Positions 39,026 through 49,173 are shown, numbered from the stretch's first letter. The stretch: DNA of 64,000 nucleotides from Bacillus mesophilus (GCF_011008845.1 NZ_JAAIWM010000002.1:620001-684000); one strand, 5' to 3'. The notes: generated from the letters alone by a model not told the origin. Translations and numbers: made by a program.

Positions 39026-39523
39026 CTTTTGGCTAAGGTCTTTTAACTCCGTGTGATCTTTATTATAAAATACCACATGTAGCTCCTTTTTGTATACCTC
39101 TAGTATACAGTAGGTTGGGTCTTTTCTTCCTCGTGGCATTGAGATACTCCCTGGATTTATAAACAACTTATCAGCAATTCTCTCGCTTCCAGCAATATGC
39201 GAATGTCCAAAGCAGACAATTTGGGCACCAATCTCATCTGCTCGATAACTTAAAGTCATTAAGCTATTCTTCACATGAAATAAGTGACCATGTGTAGCCA
39301 ACAACTTATATCCATTTACTTCTTGTTCAACCTCGTTTGGGAAATTGTTGTCGAAATCACAGTTTCCTTTAACCACTACAAATCCTTTAAGTGATTCATG
39401 ATTAAACGGTAGTTCAGAATCTCCACAATGGATCATCAAGTCAATATCGTCCCTATGAGCCTCTTTAATTACACCTAACTCTTCTTGAAGCCCATGCGAG
39501 TCACTAATGATTAATATTTTCAT
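39014..39523 (-). CDS. ysnB: YsnB, YfcE/MJ0936-type metallophosphoesterase
   Basis: A 169-aa calcineurin-like phosphoesterase. Metal ligands are in SDSHG (Asp8, His10), HCGDSE, GNCD, ATHGH and FGHSHIAG, the full set for a dinuclear site. The family (YfcE, MJ0936) hydrolyses phosphodiesters in vitro; the natural substrate is unknown. It is the last gene of rph-ysnA-ysnB, ten bases after ysnA, and ends at a terminator. Confidence 0.95.
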   Translation of the reverse strand: MKILIISDSHGLQEELGVIKEAHRDDIDLMIHCGDSELPFNHESLKGFVVVKGNCDFDNNFPNEVEQEVNGYKLLATHGHLFHVKNSLMTLSYRADEIGAQIVCFGHSHIAGSERIADKLFINPGSISMPRGRKDPTYCILEVYKKELHVVFYNKDHTELKDLSQKYSM

Positions 39524-39532
39524 AATTCTCCC

Positions 39533-40132
39533 CTATAGAATGGTCTCTGATTGTAGCTCTTTTTCTAACAAAGCTAATGCATTTGCTCTGTGACTGATTT
39601 TATTTTTTTCCATTTGTGTTAGCTGTGCCATGGTTTTATTCTTTTCTTTCACAAAGAAAATCGGATCATATCCAAATCCATGTTCTCCAATTGGTTCGGT
39701 AGTGATGATACCTTCACAAACCCCTTCAACGACAATAGTCTGCTGATTCGGGATAGCCAAAGCAAGAGCACAATGAAATCTTGCAGTTCGCTGTTCTTGT
39801 TTAACCCCATTCATTTCCAAAAGAACCTTCTCTAGATTTTTTTGATCATTTTTTTCTTCACCAGCATATCTGGCAGAAAAAACTCCTGGCTTTCCGCCTA
39901 GATAGTCAACAGATAGTCCTGAATCATCCGCAATGACCAGCTCGTTAATTTGCGAAGAGATTCCTTCTGCTTTCAACATTGCATTTTCTTTAAATGTAGA
40001 TCCAGTTTCAGCGATATCAGGAGCATTAGGTAAATCAAACAGAGAAATAACCTCAAACCCTTTTTCCTGAAAGAGCTCTTGAAATTCTCTTACTTTGCCT
40101 TTATTTTTAGTTGCGATTACAATCCTTTTCAC
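39533..40132 (-). CDS. ysnA: XTP/dITP pyrophosphatase (YsnA, RdgB/HAM1 family)
   Basis: This enzyme removes non-canonical purine triphosphates (dITP, XTP) from the pool. Family motifs are IATKNKGKVREF at the start, IADDSGLSVDYLGGKPGVFSAR with the catalytic aspartate, FGYDPIF and the late ISHRANAL. The length of 199 aa fits. It lies 12 bases downstream of rph, the conserved arrangement in Firmicutes. Confidence 0.97.
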   Translation of the reverse strand: MKRIVIATKNKGKVREFQELFQEKGFEVISLFDLPNAPDIAETGSTFKENAMLKAEGISSQINELVIADDSGLSVDYLGGKPGVFSARYAGEEKNDQKNLEKVLLEMNGVKQEQRTARFHCALALAIPNQQTIVVEGVCEGIITTEPIGEHGFGYDPIFFVKEKNKTMAQLTQMEKNKISHRANALALLEKELQSETIL

Positions 40133-40144
40133 CTTTTACTACCT

Positions 40145-40891
40145 CTATGCTTTCATGATTTGATTACTAATTTCTTCACCGATTGCTTCCTTTTGATGTT
40201 GAATTAATTCTTGGATTCCTTTTTCAGCTAGTTCTAGTAAATCATTCAACTGCTTTCTTGAGAACGTGGCTTCTTCACCGGTTCCTTGTAACTCTACAAA
40301 CTCGCCTTTTCCTGTCATGACAACATTCATATCAACTTCAGCTTTTGAATCTTCCACATAATTTAAATCTAGAATTGGACCATGTTCTTCATCAACCCCA
40401 ACAGAAGTTGCTGCTAAAAAGTCCTTTAAAGGATAGCTGCTTATTGCGTTTCTTTCAATTAATTTTGAAAAAGCCAATACCATTGCCACAAACGCTCCGG
40501 TAATGGAGGCAGTTCTTGTTCCACCATCTGCTTGAATGACGTCACAATCAATCCAGATTGTACGTTCTCCAACCTTTTCTAAGTCAACGACAGATCGAAG
40601 TGCTCGTCCGATTAATCGTTGAATTTCCATCGTTCTTCCAGTCACCTTACCCCTACTTGATTCTCTTATATTTCTTTGTTCCGTTGCTCTCGGTAACATG
40701 GAATATTCAGCTGTAATCCAACCCTTTCCTGAATTACGCATAAACGGGGGTACCTTCTCTTCAATCGTTGCTGTGCAAATTACTTTTGTATCTCCAACTG
40801 ATATTAAAACAGATCCCTCTGCATGTTTAATATAATCTTTTTCTATATGTATACTTCTTAGTTGTTCCTTTTCACGGCCATCAAAACGCAT
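40145..40891 (-). CDS. rph: Ribonuclease PH
   Basis: RNase PH is a phosphorolytic 3'-5' exoribonuclease that trims tRNA 3' ends. Hallmarks are the N-terminal [14 protein letters not shown], the Arg-rich RNA-binding segment, [15 protein letters not shown] and the [24 protein letters not shown] phosphate site. The length is 248 aa. GAGGAGG precedes the ATG. A terminator separates it from gerM, so it should have its own promoter in 40892-40975. Confidence 0.98.
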   Translation of the reverse strand: MRFDGREKEQLRSIHIEKDYIKHAEGSVLISVGDTKVICTATIEEKVPPFMRNSGKGWITAEYSMLPRATEQRNIRESSRGKVTGRTMEIQRLIGRALRSVVDLEKVGERTIWIDCDVIQADGGTRTASITGAFVAMVLAFSKLIERNAISSYPLKDFLAATSVGVDEEHGPILDLNYVEDSKAEVDMNVVMTGKGEFVELQGTGEEATFSRKQLNDLLELAEKGIQELIQHQKEAIGEEISNQIMKA

Positions 40892-40979
40892 TTACTATTC
40901 CTCCTCAAGTATGTATGTACCATCCTAGTATTACCCAGAAATTATATTAGTCATTATGTAATTCCTCTTAAAAAACAGG

Positions 40980-41011
40980 AAAAGAGGAGGCAACATTGCC
41001 TATCCTCTTTT
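40980..41011 (-). terminator. Terminator after gerM
   Basis: A stem AAAAGAGGANGGCAA with a near-complement is followed on the minus strand by CCTGTTTTTTAA, between gerM and rph. Confidence 0.85.
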
Positions 41012-41054
41012 CTAGTATATGTCATTATTGGGGAGAAGCCAATAATACACCCTA

Positions 41055-42134
41055 TTAGAATTCACCTGTATTAACCGTTTGTGGTCTTGTAACTGGTTCA
41101 GTAAGGTTTTCACCGGAGTCTGTTACCAGTTCTCCTTTACCGTTTACCTGAATTGCTACACTTTCAATGCCCTCTTGTTCAGTTAGTGATAAAACTAGAG
41201 AGTTAAGCACATGACTCGAAATCTGAGTTTGTTCTAAATTTGAGAAGATTGCCTCATTGAAATTAAGAGTAAGCACACCATCATTGTAAACTGGCTCAGA
41301 AAGTAGTTTTGCCTCTGAATTGAACTCAGTTAGCAAGCCTGAAATTAAACTTGGGCCTTGAACAAGCTCGTTCACTGTAGCTGCGATTTTATCACCACTG
41401 ATTTCATTTACACGACGTGTAATGGGAACATAGTAAGTATTTTCTCCTTCTTGAGATAAGAAGTATAGAGTCACTAATTCACTCTTCATCACATCAACCA
41501 CTTCTGAATTATCTACATTGATGCCGTCTGCACGACTTAATCCATCCATGATTGGAGTATTATTAACAGGCATTACATCTTGTTCATGACCGTTAACTTT
41601 AATTTTCACATTTTTCACTGAATCAAACTGAGTCAATGTCCATGTGATGGACTGAAGAATTTTCACTTCATCCTCTGCCTTATACTGTGTGAACTCCGGT
41701 GAAAAATCCACCACTAATGTCCCGTCTTCTAAAAGATTTGTAGACATTTCAGTGTCCGGTGGTAATACGGCTCTAAAGCCATCAGGTAGCATATTGTTTA
41801 CCGGGCCACCATCAACTAAATATTGGAGTACTTGCTTTGCAGCACTTTCTGATTTTGGTAATTCAAATGTTTGTGGAACGACTAAGCCATTCGCATCGAT
41901 TAGATAAAGCTCACGAGTTACCGTTTCAGCCATTACCTCGTCCTGATTATCAACTGCCACGCCTTCTTTATCAGTACCCTCTTCTACAGCTGTAGCATCA
42001 TCTTCATAAGAAACAATTTGCGGAGGATCGATCTCCTGCGTAGCTTGTTCTCCCCCAAATAATCCACAACCAGAAAGCAATACTGAGGATGCAAGGACGG
42101 TTGTAACAATTTTTGCTTTTGGTAATTTAGACAT
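41055..42134 (-). CDS. gerM: Germination and sporulation lipoprotein GerM
   Basis: GerM is a lipoprotein made under sigma-E and needed for sporulation and germination; it helps complete the SpoIIIA-SpoIIQ engulfment channel in B. subtilis. A lipoprotein signal peptide ends with the lipobox LLSG and Cys23. Two GerMN domains follow, at about 85-195 (YLIDANGLVVPQTFELP) and 220-335 (VTLYFLSQEGENTYYVPITR). I start at ATG 42134 (359 aa) with GGGAGGG upstream; an earlier in-frame start at 42167 lacks one. The gerM-rph order is conserved. Confidence 0.95.
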   Translation of the reverse strand: MSKLPKAKIVTTVLASSVLLSGCGLFGGEQATQEIDPPQIVSYEDDATAVEEGTDKEGVAVDNQDEVMAETVTRELYLIDANGLVVPQTFELPKSESAAKQVLQYLVDGGPVNNMLPDGFRAVLPPDTEMSTNLLEDGTLVVDFSPEFTQYKAEDEVKILQSITWTLTQFDSVKNVKIKVNGHEQDVMPVNNTPIMDGLSRADGINVDNSEVVDVMKSELVTLYFLSQEGENTYYVPITRRVNEISGDKIAATVNELVQGPSLISGLLTEFNSEAKLLSEPVYNDGVLTLNFNEAIFSNLEQTQISSHVLNSLVLSLTEQEGIESVAIQVNGKGELVTDSGENLTEPVTRPQTVNTGEF

Positions 42135-42234
42135 TTCTATCCCTCCCAAGATGGTTTGTACTATCATGTATACGAGCCTACCTAACGATTTAGACCGCTT
42201 GTCATCATTTTTTTTTGGACAAAGTTAAAAATTA

Positions 42235-42418
42235 GGCTATGTTAAAGAACTTTGTTGATTTTTTGCAGTGTTGATTGAAGTGGAGGGATGCGAGACTCCT
42301 GCGAGAAAAGCGGTTTATGGGAGACCCCGCAGGAGCGCAAGCGACGAGGAGGCTCCCCAACCGCCCGCGGAAAGCGAGTATCACGCAACGGAAATCAACA
42401 GACCTGTTTAACAGAGCC
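42235..42418. mobile_element. MITE-like element (family A), 184 bp, with perfect 8-bp target duplication
   Basis: The left end reads GGCTATGTTAAAG and the reverse complement of the right end GGCTCTGTTAAAC; both continue into GTTGATTT. The octamer AAAAATTA occurs immediately outside both ends (42227-42234 and 42419-42426). The core is GC-rich with hairpin arms CTCCTGCG and CGCAGGAG and a GCCCGCGGAAAGCGAG block. There is no ORF of interest. It lies between gerM and the plus-strand CBO0543-like gene. Confidence 0.88.
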
Positions 42419-42516
42419 AAAAATTAAGACGAGAATCCAAATATTCGTTGTTTTATCAAGCTGCTATACATAACTACAAACTAATATTGCAACAATAGAT
42501 AGGAGGTGTTAAAAAC

Positions 42517-43020
42517 GTGAATAAGAAAAGAAAATCCAATATTTCAAAAAGCTTTCTATTAATTTCCACTACAATCTGTCTAATTTTATTACCGTTTGCA
42601 ATTGTAAAACGTCCTTTTAAGGATTGGGTAATTGTTTACTTGGTAAGTATTATTGGTAATTCTATGGCTGATCGATATCTAGTGTCAAAAGGTTATTTAA
42701 AATATAAGATAAGACCTTTTCCAAAAAAGTTAAAAATCCATTTACCATTTGATTACATTCAGTATCCTTTAATTCTGCTTTATTATAATCAATGGACTTT
42801 AAATAGCAGTCCAATTGGTTTGTTTTTCAAGATTTTTCCTTTTGTTATTCCTCAAGTCATTATAGAAACCATAGCCGCCAAAAAGACTGACCTCATTACA
42901 TGGAAGCGTGGTTGGTCATGGTATCACTCGTTTATTAGTTTGGTCATTAAATTAGTACTCTGTAGGGGTATCATCGGTTTGATTAGAATAATTAATAGAG
43001 GAACACTTTCTATAAAATAG
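42517..43020 (+). CDS. CBO0543-like membrane protein, 167 aa
   Basis: A plus-strand gene opened by GTG at 42517 with AGGAGGTG eight bases upstream. The protein has about four or five membrane segments, including SFLLISTTICLILLPFAIV and VIVYLVSIIGNSMADRYLV near the start. The arrangement and motifs such as GNSMADRYLVSKGYLKYKIRP-like and WYHSFISL resemble the CBO0543 family of small membrane proteins in spore-forming Firmicutes. The function is unknown. It is AT-rich, opposite in strand to its neighbours, absent from this place in B. subtilis, and next to a mobile repeat, all suggesting an acquired gene. Confidence 0.75.
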   Translation: MNKKRKSNISKSFLLISTTICLILLPFAIVKRPFKDWVIVYLVSIIGNSMADRYLVSKGYLKYKIRPFPKKLKIHLPFDYIQYPLILLYYNQWTLNSSPIGLFFKIFPFVIPQVIIETIAAKKTDLITWKRGWSWYHSFISLVIKLVLCRGIIGLIRIINRGTLSIK

Positions 43021-43050
43021 AACCCAGCAAAAATATTTTCAAAAAAACAA

Positions 43051-43079
43051 AAGGATGAAACCATGACGATTTCATCCTT
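43051..43079 (-). terminator. Terminator after racE
   Basis: A perfect stem AAGGATGAAA with its complement is followed on the minus strand by TTGTTTTTTTG. It also lies just past the plus-strand CBO0543-like gene. Confidence 0.88.
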
Positions 43080-43103
43080 AGAGACCCTATGAGTTATGAA
43101 CAC

Positions 43104-43904
43104 TTATGATAATGAAATCACTTTAATTTTATCAATAGTTTGCTGAAAAAGCTGATTAGCTACTTTTTGAAAGGCTTCCTTTGAGCCTGTTGTTAAAAAT
43201 AAGTGATCATTACATGGTGTCTTACTATGATTGAGCAAACGATTATAATACAGGATTGTACTCACTTCTCTAGCCGTTTCAGATCCTGACGAAATAAGCT
43301 GAACCTGCTGGCCCATGACTTCTTGGATGATTGGGCTTAGAAGCGGATAATGTGTACAGCCAAGTATTAGAGTATCAATACTTTCACCGATTAAAGGAGA
43401 TAGCTCATCGGCCACAATATCATAAACCTCTTCTGTTTCATAATCCCCGGATTCCACAATTGGAACAAAACGAGGGCATGCTAACATTTTTACGTGTAAT
43501 TGACTGTTGATGGAAAGTAGAGCGTGTTCGTAAGCACGACTTTGAATCGTTCCTATTGTACCAATTACACCGATTTGCTTATTCTTTGTTACCTTAACCG
43601 CCGACCTTGCCCCTGGATAAATAACCCCAATTACAGGGATACTCAGACTATTTTGAATTTCTTCTAATACAGCTGCCGTGGCAGTATTACAAGCGATTAC
43701 TAGCATTTTAATATCAAAGCTTTGCAAGTAATTTGTCATTTCCCATGTGAATTTCTTTACTTCATGAAGTGGCCTAGGTCCATATGGACACCTTGCCGTA
43801 TCTCCTAAGTAAATAATCCTTTCCTTCGGTAGCTGCCTCATTATTTCTTTTGCAACTGTTAATCCACCGACACCTGAGTCAATGACCGCAATAGGTCTGT
43901 TCAA
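43104..43904 (-). CDS. racE: Glutamate racemase
   Basis: RacE makes D-glutamate for peptidoglycan. Motifs are [13 protein letters not shown], catalytic Cys72 in ACNTATA and Cys183 in LGCTHYPLL. The length of 266 aa is standard. The start is TTG at 43904 with TGAGGCG upstream. It lies nine bases after ysmB, as in B. subtilis. Confidence 0.97.
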   Translation of the reverse strand: MNRPIAVIDSGVGGLTVAKEIMRQLPKERIIYLGDTARCPYGPRPLHEVKKFTWEMTNYLQSFDIKMLVIACNTATAAVLEEIQNSLSIPVIGVIYPGARSAVKVTKNKQIGVIGTIGTIQSRAYEHALLSINSQLHVKMLACPRFVPIVESGDYETEEVYDIVADELSPLIGESIDTLILGCTHYPLLSPIIQEVMGQQVQLISSGSETAREVSTILYYNRLLNHSKTPCNDHLFLTTGSKEAFQKVANQLFQQTIDKIKVISLS

Positions 43905-43913
43905 AAAATCGCC

Positions 43914-44363
43914 TCATTCTTTCATTTCATGATGTAATTTACCTAAAAGTTTTTCAAGAATGATAATTTCATCCTTAGAAAAGGAAGATAGTACTTCTGT
44001 TAAGTACCCTTGACGCTTGTCTATTACTTCTTCAATAATTCGCGCACCTTCTTCAAGTAAATGAATACGGACAACTCGACGATCATTTACATCTTTAACA
44101 CGTACTACTAACTGATTCTTTTCCATACGATCAATTAGATCTGTTGTCGTACTACATGCAAGGTACATCTTATTAGAGAGTTCACCAATGGTCATATCTC
44201 CATTTTCGTGTAACCATTGCAATGCGACAAATTGGGGTGGAGTAATGGTATAATGATTTAAAATTTCTCGACCCTTTTGTTTAATAATAGCTGCAATATA
44301 TCTTAACGATTTCTCGGTTTCACCCACAATGATGTTTAATTCATTATCTTGTTTTTGTACCAT
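43914..44363 (-). CDS. ysmB: MarR-family regulator YsmB
   Basis: A 149-aa winged helix-turn-helix protein. The HTH is around 60-85 (MTIGELSNKMYLACSTTTDLIDRME), and the wing contains VKDVNDRRVVRIHL. I start at ATG 44363 with AGGAGG eight bases upstream; the TTG at 44390 lies upstream of that site and is rejected. It is coupled to racE. The ligand and targets are unknown. Confidence 0.93.
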   Translation of the reverse strand: MVQKQDNELNIIVGETEKSLRYIAAIIKQKGREILNHYTITPPQFVALQWLHENGDMTIGELSNKMYLACSTTTDLIDRMEKNQLVVRVKDVNDRRVVRIHLLEEGARIIEEVIDKRQGYLTEVLSSFSKDEIIILEKLLGKLHHEMKE

Positions 44364-44504
44364 AACACTCTCCTCCTCGAAGATAGTCAAATTATCGGTT
44401 TTCTTTACTATTAAGTTTATTTTCTACTTTTTTTGACAAAATTTCAAGAGAAAGCTTTATAAATACCTTAAAATCTATTTGTTTACTTTGGTTTATGTAG
44501 AAAA

Positions 44505-44529
44505 CCGGCTTCCTTTTTATGAAAGCCGG
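44505..44529 (-). terminator. Terminator after gerE
   Basis: A stem CCGGCTT with its complement is followed on the minus strand by GGTTTTCTAC, six bases beyond the gerE stop. Confidence 0.78.
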
Positions 44530-44535
44530 ACATTT

Positions 44536-44760
44536 TTAAAGCTCTAGTTCCCCCATACGAAGTAGCTCTACAACAGCTTGTGAACGCCCCTTAACGCCAA
44601 GCTTTTGCATTGCATTGGAAATATGATTTCTTACCGTTTTTTCACTTATAAACAATTCTCCTGCAATATCCTTCGTTGTCTTATCTTGAACCAATAATTC
44701 GAAAACTTCTCTTTCTCTTTTAGTGAGCAATGGCTTTGGTTGAAAGTCTTTCTCCTTCAA
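44536..44760 (-). CDS. gerE: Spore coat regulator GerE
   Basis: GerE is the LuxR-type DNA-binding protein that acts with sigma-K in the mother cell to control late coat genes. The 74-aa product is almost the B. subtilis protein: LTKREREVFELLVQDKTTKDIAGELFISEKTVRNHISNAMQKLG is essentially the conserved HTH. It has no receiver domain, as is normal for GerE. AAGGAGG lies upstream of the ATG. Confidence 0.98.
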   Translation of the reverse strand: MKEKDFQPKPLLTKREREVFELLVQDKTTKDIAGELFISEKTVRNHISNAMQKLGVKGRSQAVVELLRMGELEL

Positions 44761-44822
44761 TTGATGTAACCCTCCTTGCTAGGTTCGAGCTGTATGTTGG
44801 GATGGTTATATATTAGTCACCA

Positions 44823-44853
44823 TATACTATGTAGAGGAGTGGAGAGCTGTTAC
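44823..44853 (-). promoter_or_regulatory. Candidate sigma-K promoter of gerE
   Basis: On the minus strand CATAGTATA matches the sigma-K -10 pattern CATAnnnTA. An AC dinucleotide in TAACAG lies 17 bases upstream, as in sigma-K -35 elements. gerE is sigma-K dependent in B. subtilis. Confidence 0.55.
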
Positions 44854-44880
44854 AACTTACTGCAAGGTAATTGAAAAATA

Positions 44881-45357
44881 TCAGGTTCTAACTGGCTGTT
44901 TTTCTGAGGATTGATTATACAATAATTCCTTCCAGTGTTCCTTCCATTCCTCAGGTCTCCCAGTTTCCTTATTTATTTGCACAATTGTCCCTCTACCCGT
45001 ATAGGCCACTGTCCCATTTTCTTTCTTCACTAAGTAATGAAGTTCAACTGACGTCCTTCCCACTTTGTTCATCTTTACAAACACTTGTAAAACATCATCA
45101 AAATAGATTTGTGAAAGATAATCACACTGGAGATCTGCTACGACAGGAATTAATTCACTGTCTCGGCTCATCCAATCCCTCATAATGCCAATTTTCTTAA
45201 AAAATTCAAGTCTTCCTTCTTCAAAATATGTAAATGCAGTCGTATTGTTCACATGACCGAACATATCGGTCTCAGCAAATCTCACTTTAATACGAATTGA
45301 AAAATTAAATTCATTTTTCCATTCCTCGAAATTACTTATATATGAAATGTTTTTCAT
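44881..45357 (-). CDS. ysmA: YsmA, 4-hydroxybenzoyl-CoA-type thioesterase
   Basis: A hot-dog-fold acyl-CoA thioesterase of 158 aa. The signature VRFAETDMFGHVNNTTAFTYFEEGRLEF holds the catalytic aspartate of the 4HBT/YbgC group. The natural substrate is unknown. It lies between gerE and sdhB, as in B. subtilis. GGAGG occurs before the ATG at 45357. Confidence 0.93.
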   Translation of the reverse strand: MKNISYISNFEEWKNEFNFSIRIKVRFAETDMFGHVNNTTAFTYFEEGRLEFFKKIGIMRDWMSRDSELIPVVADLQCDYLSQIYFDDVLQVFVKMNKVGRTSVELHYLVKKENGTVAYTGRGTIVQINKETGRPEEWKEHWKELLYNQSSEKQPVRT

Positions 45358-45483
45358 TTAAAAGCCTCCTTTTTTGGTTAGAGGGAATTTTATGAGCTCC
45401 AGAACCTTGTTCTTCCCTGATTAACTTTTGATTAATATTATTCGAAGAAAACTGTTATTCAAAACCAGCGTATCAATAAAAAA

Positions 45484-45514
45484 AAGTCTCTTCATGACAA
45501 GCATGAAGAGACTT
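45484..45514 (-). terminator. Terminator after sdhB
   Basis: A stem AAGTCTCTTCATG with its near-complement is followed on the minus strand by a run of eight T. It closes the sdhCAB operon. Confidence 0.92.
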
Positions 45515-45530
45515 TTGCCTTATCTATGAT

Positions 45531-46292
45531 TTATACTTCATCACTACCAAAGAAATTTCTGAACATCTGAACAGTTGTATCACGGTTTAAAGCAGCAATT
45601 GATGTAGTTAAAGGAATACCCTTTGGACAGGACTGAACACAGTTCTGTGAGTTACCACAGTTCGCAAGTCCACCGTCACCCATAATAGCTTCTAAACGTT
45701 CAGATTTATTCATGGAACCAGTTGGATGAGCATTAAATAAACGTACTTGTGATAATGGAGCAGGTCCAATAAAGTCAGAGTTGCTGTTTACATTAGGACA
45801 CGCCTCTAGACATACACCACAAGTCATACACTTAGATAATTCATATGCCCATTGACGCTTTTTTTCAGGCATACGTGGTCCAGGCCCTAAGTCATACGTT
45901 CCATCGATAGGGATCCAAGCTTTTACTTTCTTAAGTGAATCAAACATACGGCTACGGTCAACCTGAAGGTCACGTACAACTGGGAATGTCTTCATTGGCT
46001 CAAGACGAATTGGCTGTTCTAATTGGTCAACTAGAGCAGTACAAGATTGTCTTGGCTTTCCGTTGATGACCATCGAACAGGCGCCACAAACTTCTTCTAG
46101 ACAGTTCATATCCCAAGTAATAGGTGATGTTTCTTTTCCGTTAACATCGACTGGATTTCTCCGAATCTCCATAAGAGCAGAAATAACATTCATATTAGGA
46201 CGGTAATCTAATTCAAACTCTTGTGAATAAGGGGTAGATTCAGGGCTATCCTGACGGCTAACAATAAAACGGACTTTTTTAGTTTCTGTCAT
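45531..46292 (-). CDS. sdhB: Succinate dehydrogenase iron-sulfur subunit
   Basis: SdhB carries electrons from FAD to menaquinone. The [2Fe-2S] cysteines are in CLEEVCGACSMVINGKPRQSC. The [4Fe-4S] and [3Fe-4S] clusters use CMTCGVCLEACP and CGNSQNCVQSCPKG. I start at ATG 46292 (253 aa), just after the sdhA stop, with GAGGGGG upstream; a start at 46343 would overlap sdhA by 50 bases and is rejected. Confidence 0.97.
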   Translation of the reverse strand: MTETKKVRFIVSRQDSPESTPYSQEFELDYRPNMNVISALMEIRRNPVDVNGKETSPITWDMNCLEEVCGACSMVINGKPRQSCTALVDQLEQPIRLEPMKTFPVVRDLQVDRSRMFDSLKKVKAWIPIDGTYDLGPGPRMPEKKRQWAYELSKCMTCGVCLEACPNVNSNSDFIGPAPLSQVRLFNAHPTGSMNKSERLEAIMGDGGLANCGNSQNCVQSCPKGIPLTTSIAALNRDTTVQMFRNFFGSDEV

Positions 46293-46293
46293 T

Positions 46294-48051
46294 TTATTTT
46301 TCCCCCTCTTTTTTCTTTGAATAGTCACGCTTACGTGGCGCAATTAATGAAGTGTCAACTTCCTCGTAATGGAATTGTGGAGCACTTTCATCAAATTTAG
46401 CCATTGTTGTCTTTAAGAACTCTTCATCATTTCTTTCTGGGAATTCAGGCTTATAGTGAGCACCACGGCTCTCATTACGGTTAAGAGCACCAATTGTAAT
46501 AACACGCGCTAAGTGTAGCATGTTTTCTAATTGACGTGTAAATGAAGCACCTTGGTTACTCCATTTTGCTGTATCATTGATATTGATATTTTGATAACGC
46601 TCTAATAATTCTTGAATCTTCTCATCTGTCTTCTGAAGCTTCGCGTTTGTACGAACAACTGTTACATTGTCAGTCATCCACTCCCCAAGCTCTTTGTGAA
46701 GTACATATGCATTTTCTTTTCCATCCATCGACATGATGTTTTGGATTCTTTCTTCTTCTTGCTTCACATAACGATCAAACACAGAAGAACTAATATCATC
46801 AGCTGATTTAGAAAGTCCGTTCATATATTCTACTGCTTTAGGACCAGCCACCATACCACCATAAATAGCAGATAATAGTGAATTGGCACCTAGACGGTTT
46901 GCACCATGCATAGAATAATCGCACTCACCAGCAGCAAATAGACCTGGAATATTAGTCATTTGATCGTAATCTACCCATAATCCACCCATAGAATAGTGAA
47001 CAGCTGGGAAGATCTTCATTGGCACTTTACGCGGGTCATCACCCATGAACTTTTCATAAATCTCAATGATTCCACCAAGTTTAATATCAAGTTCTTTAGG
47101 GTCCTTGTGTGATAGATCAAGGTATACCATGTTTTCCCCATTAATACCAAGCTTTTGCTCCACACATACATCAAAGATTTCACGTGTAGCAATGTCACGT
47201 GGTACTAGGTTACCGTAAGCTGGATACTTTTCCTCAAGGAAATACCATGGCTTACCATCCTTATACGTCCACACTCGTCCACCCTCACCACGAGCAGATT
47301 CACTCATTAAACGTAGCTTATCGTCTCCTGGAATAGCAGTTGGGTGAATCTGAATAAATTCTCCGTTTGAATAGTAGGCACCTTGTCGGTATACGATTGC
47401 CGCTGCAGAACCTGTATTGATTACAGAGTTTGTTGATTTACCAAAGATAATTCCAGGACCACCAGTTGCCATAATAACGGCATCAGCAGGGAATGATTTA
47501 ACTTCCATAGATGTTAAATTTTGAGCAACAACACCTCGACAAACACCCTCGTCATCAAGTACTGATCCTAAAAACTCCCAACCTTCATACTTCTGAACTA
47601 ATCCTGCTACTTCATAACGACGAACTTGCTCGTCTAATGCATAAAGTAATTGTTGACCAGTTGTAGCACCAGCAAATGCTGTACGGTGATGCTGTGTACC
47701 ACCAAAGCGACGGAAATCTAAAAGTCCTTCCGGTGTACGGTTAAACATAACACCCATACGGTCCATTAAGTGAATAATTCCTGGTGCTGCTTCAGCCATT
47801 GCTTTTGCTGGAGGTTGATTTGCTAAGAAATCCCCACCATAAACTGTATCATCAAAGTGTTCCCATGGTGAATCTCCCTCACCCTTTGTATTAACTGCAC
47901 CATTAATACCACCCTGTGCACAAACTGAGTGAGAACGTTTTACGGGTACTAGTGAAAATAAATCTACTGATACTCCAGCCTCTGCTGCTTTAATAGTTGC
48001 CATTAGACCTGCAAGGCCTCCACCAACCACTATAATTTTCCCTTTACTCAT
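46294..48051 (-). CDS. sdhA: Succinate dehydrogenase flavoprotein subunit
   Basis: SdhA oxidises succinate to fumarate with covalently bound FAD. The dinucleotide-binding motif VVGGGLAGLMATIKAAEAG opens the protein. HSVCAQGGIN holds the FAD-binding histidine, and RLGANSLLSAIYGG near 385 holds active-site residues. The length of 585 aa equals the B. subtilis enzyme. It is the middle gene of sdhCAB in complex II of the respiratory chain. Confidence 0.98.
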   Translation of the reverse strand: MSKGKIIVVGGGLAGLMATIKAAEAGVSVDLFSLVPVKRSHSVCAQGGINGAVNTKGEGDSPWEHFDDTVYGGDFLANQPPAKAMAEAAPGIIHLMDRMGVMFNRTPEGLLDFRRFGGTQHHRTAFAGATTGQQLLYALDEQVRRYEVAGLVQKYEGWEFLGSVLDDEGVCRGVVAQNLTSMEVKSFPADAVIMATGGPGIIFGKSTNSVINTGSAAAIVYRQGAYYSNGEFIQIHPTAIPGDDKLRLMSESARGEGGRVWTYKDGKPWYFLEEKYPAYGNLVPRDIATREIFDVCVEQKLGINGENMVYLDLSHKDPKELDIKLGGIIEIYEKFMGDDPRKVPMKIFPAVHYSMGGLWVDYDQMTNIPGLFAAGECDYSMHGANRLGANSLLSAIYGGMVAGPKAVEYMNGLSKSADDISSSVFDRYVKQEEERIQNIMSMDGKENAYVLHKELGEWMTDNVTVVRTNAKLQKTDEKIQELLERYQNININDTAKWSNQGASFTRQLENMLHLARVITIGALNRNESRGAHYKPEFPERNDEEFLKTTMAKFDESAPQFHYEEVDTSLIAPRKRDYSKKKEGEK

Positions 48052-48166
48052 TTTGACTCACTTCCTTTATGGAATCTTTTTAGCATCCAACTTTTATTTA
48101 GTTCCGTCCAAAAAGATAATATTGTAAAATTATTATTCTACTAGCCGTCTTTAAACTACAAAGCTA

Positions 48167-48796
<630 letters not shown>

Positions 48797-49173
48797 GTTT
48801 TACCCCCCTTGAAAAGTTACAACTAAGTCGATCGTATAAAAGAATTTAAAATGAAACCCTTTGCAAATTATTTCAGTAGAATGAAAGAATTCACCATGTT
48901 TATTTTACTCTTAGGTCTAATTCGAGTCAAGAAAACGCTACAAAATAACATTGTTTTCTCTACTAAAAATCTATTACTTGAAAATGATTTTAGCATTAAA
49001 AATAAATCCTTGATAGTTGAAATTGTTGAGTATTGCTCCAATTTATGTAATATAATAATGCTTGTGGATTAATACGCTTATATAGTTTGCATGATATGAG
49101 TTCACATTTTCCCTAAATTTAAAGCAAGCGACTTGAAACGAATCAACCATATAAAAGAAAGAGAGAGGATAGA
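48797..49173. other. Divergent intergenic region between sdhC and yslB
   Basis: No gene is supported. It must hold the promoters of sdhCAB and yslB. A candidate yslB promoter is TTGAGT at 49026-49031 with TAATAT 16 bases on (overlapping TATAAT at 49051-49056). No clear catabolite-repression site was seen. The 73-aa plus-strand ORF within it lacks a ribosome binding site. Confidence 0.5.

Noticed and set aside
48851..49072. Plus-strand ORF of 73 codons between sdhC and yslB
   Set aside because: No ribosome binding site; it lies across the divergent promoter region and its composition looks non-coding.
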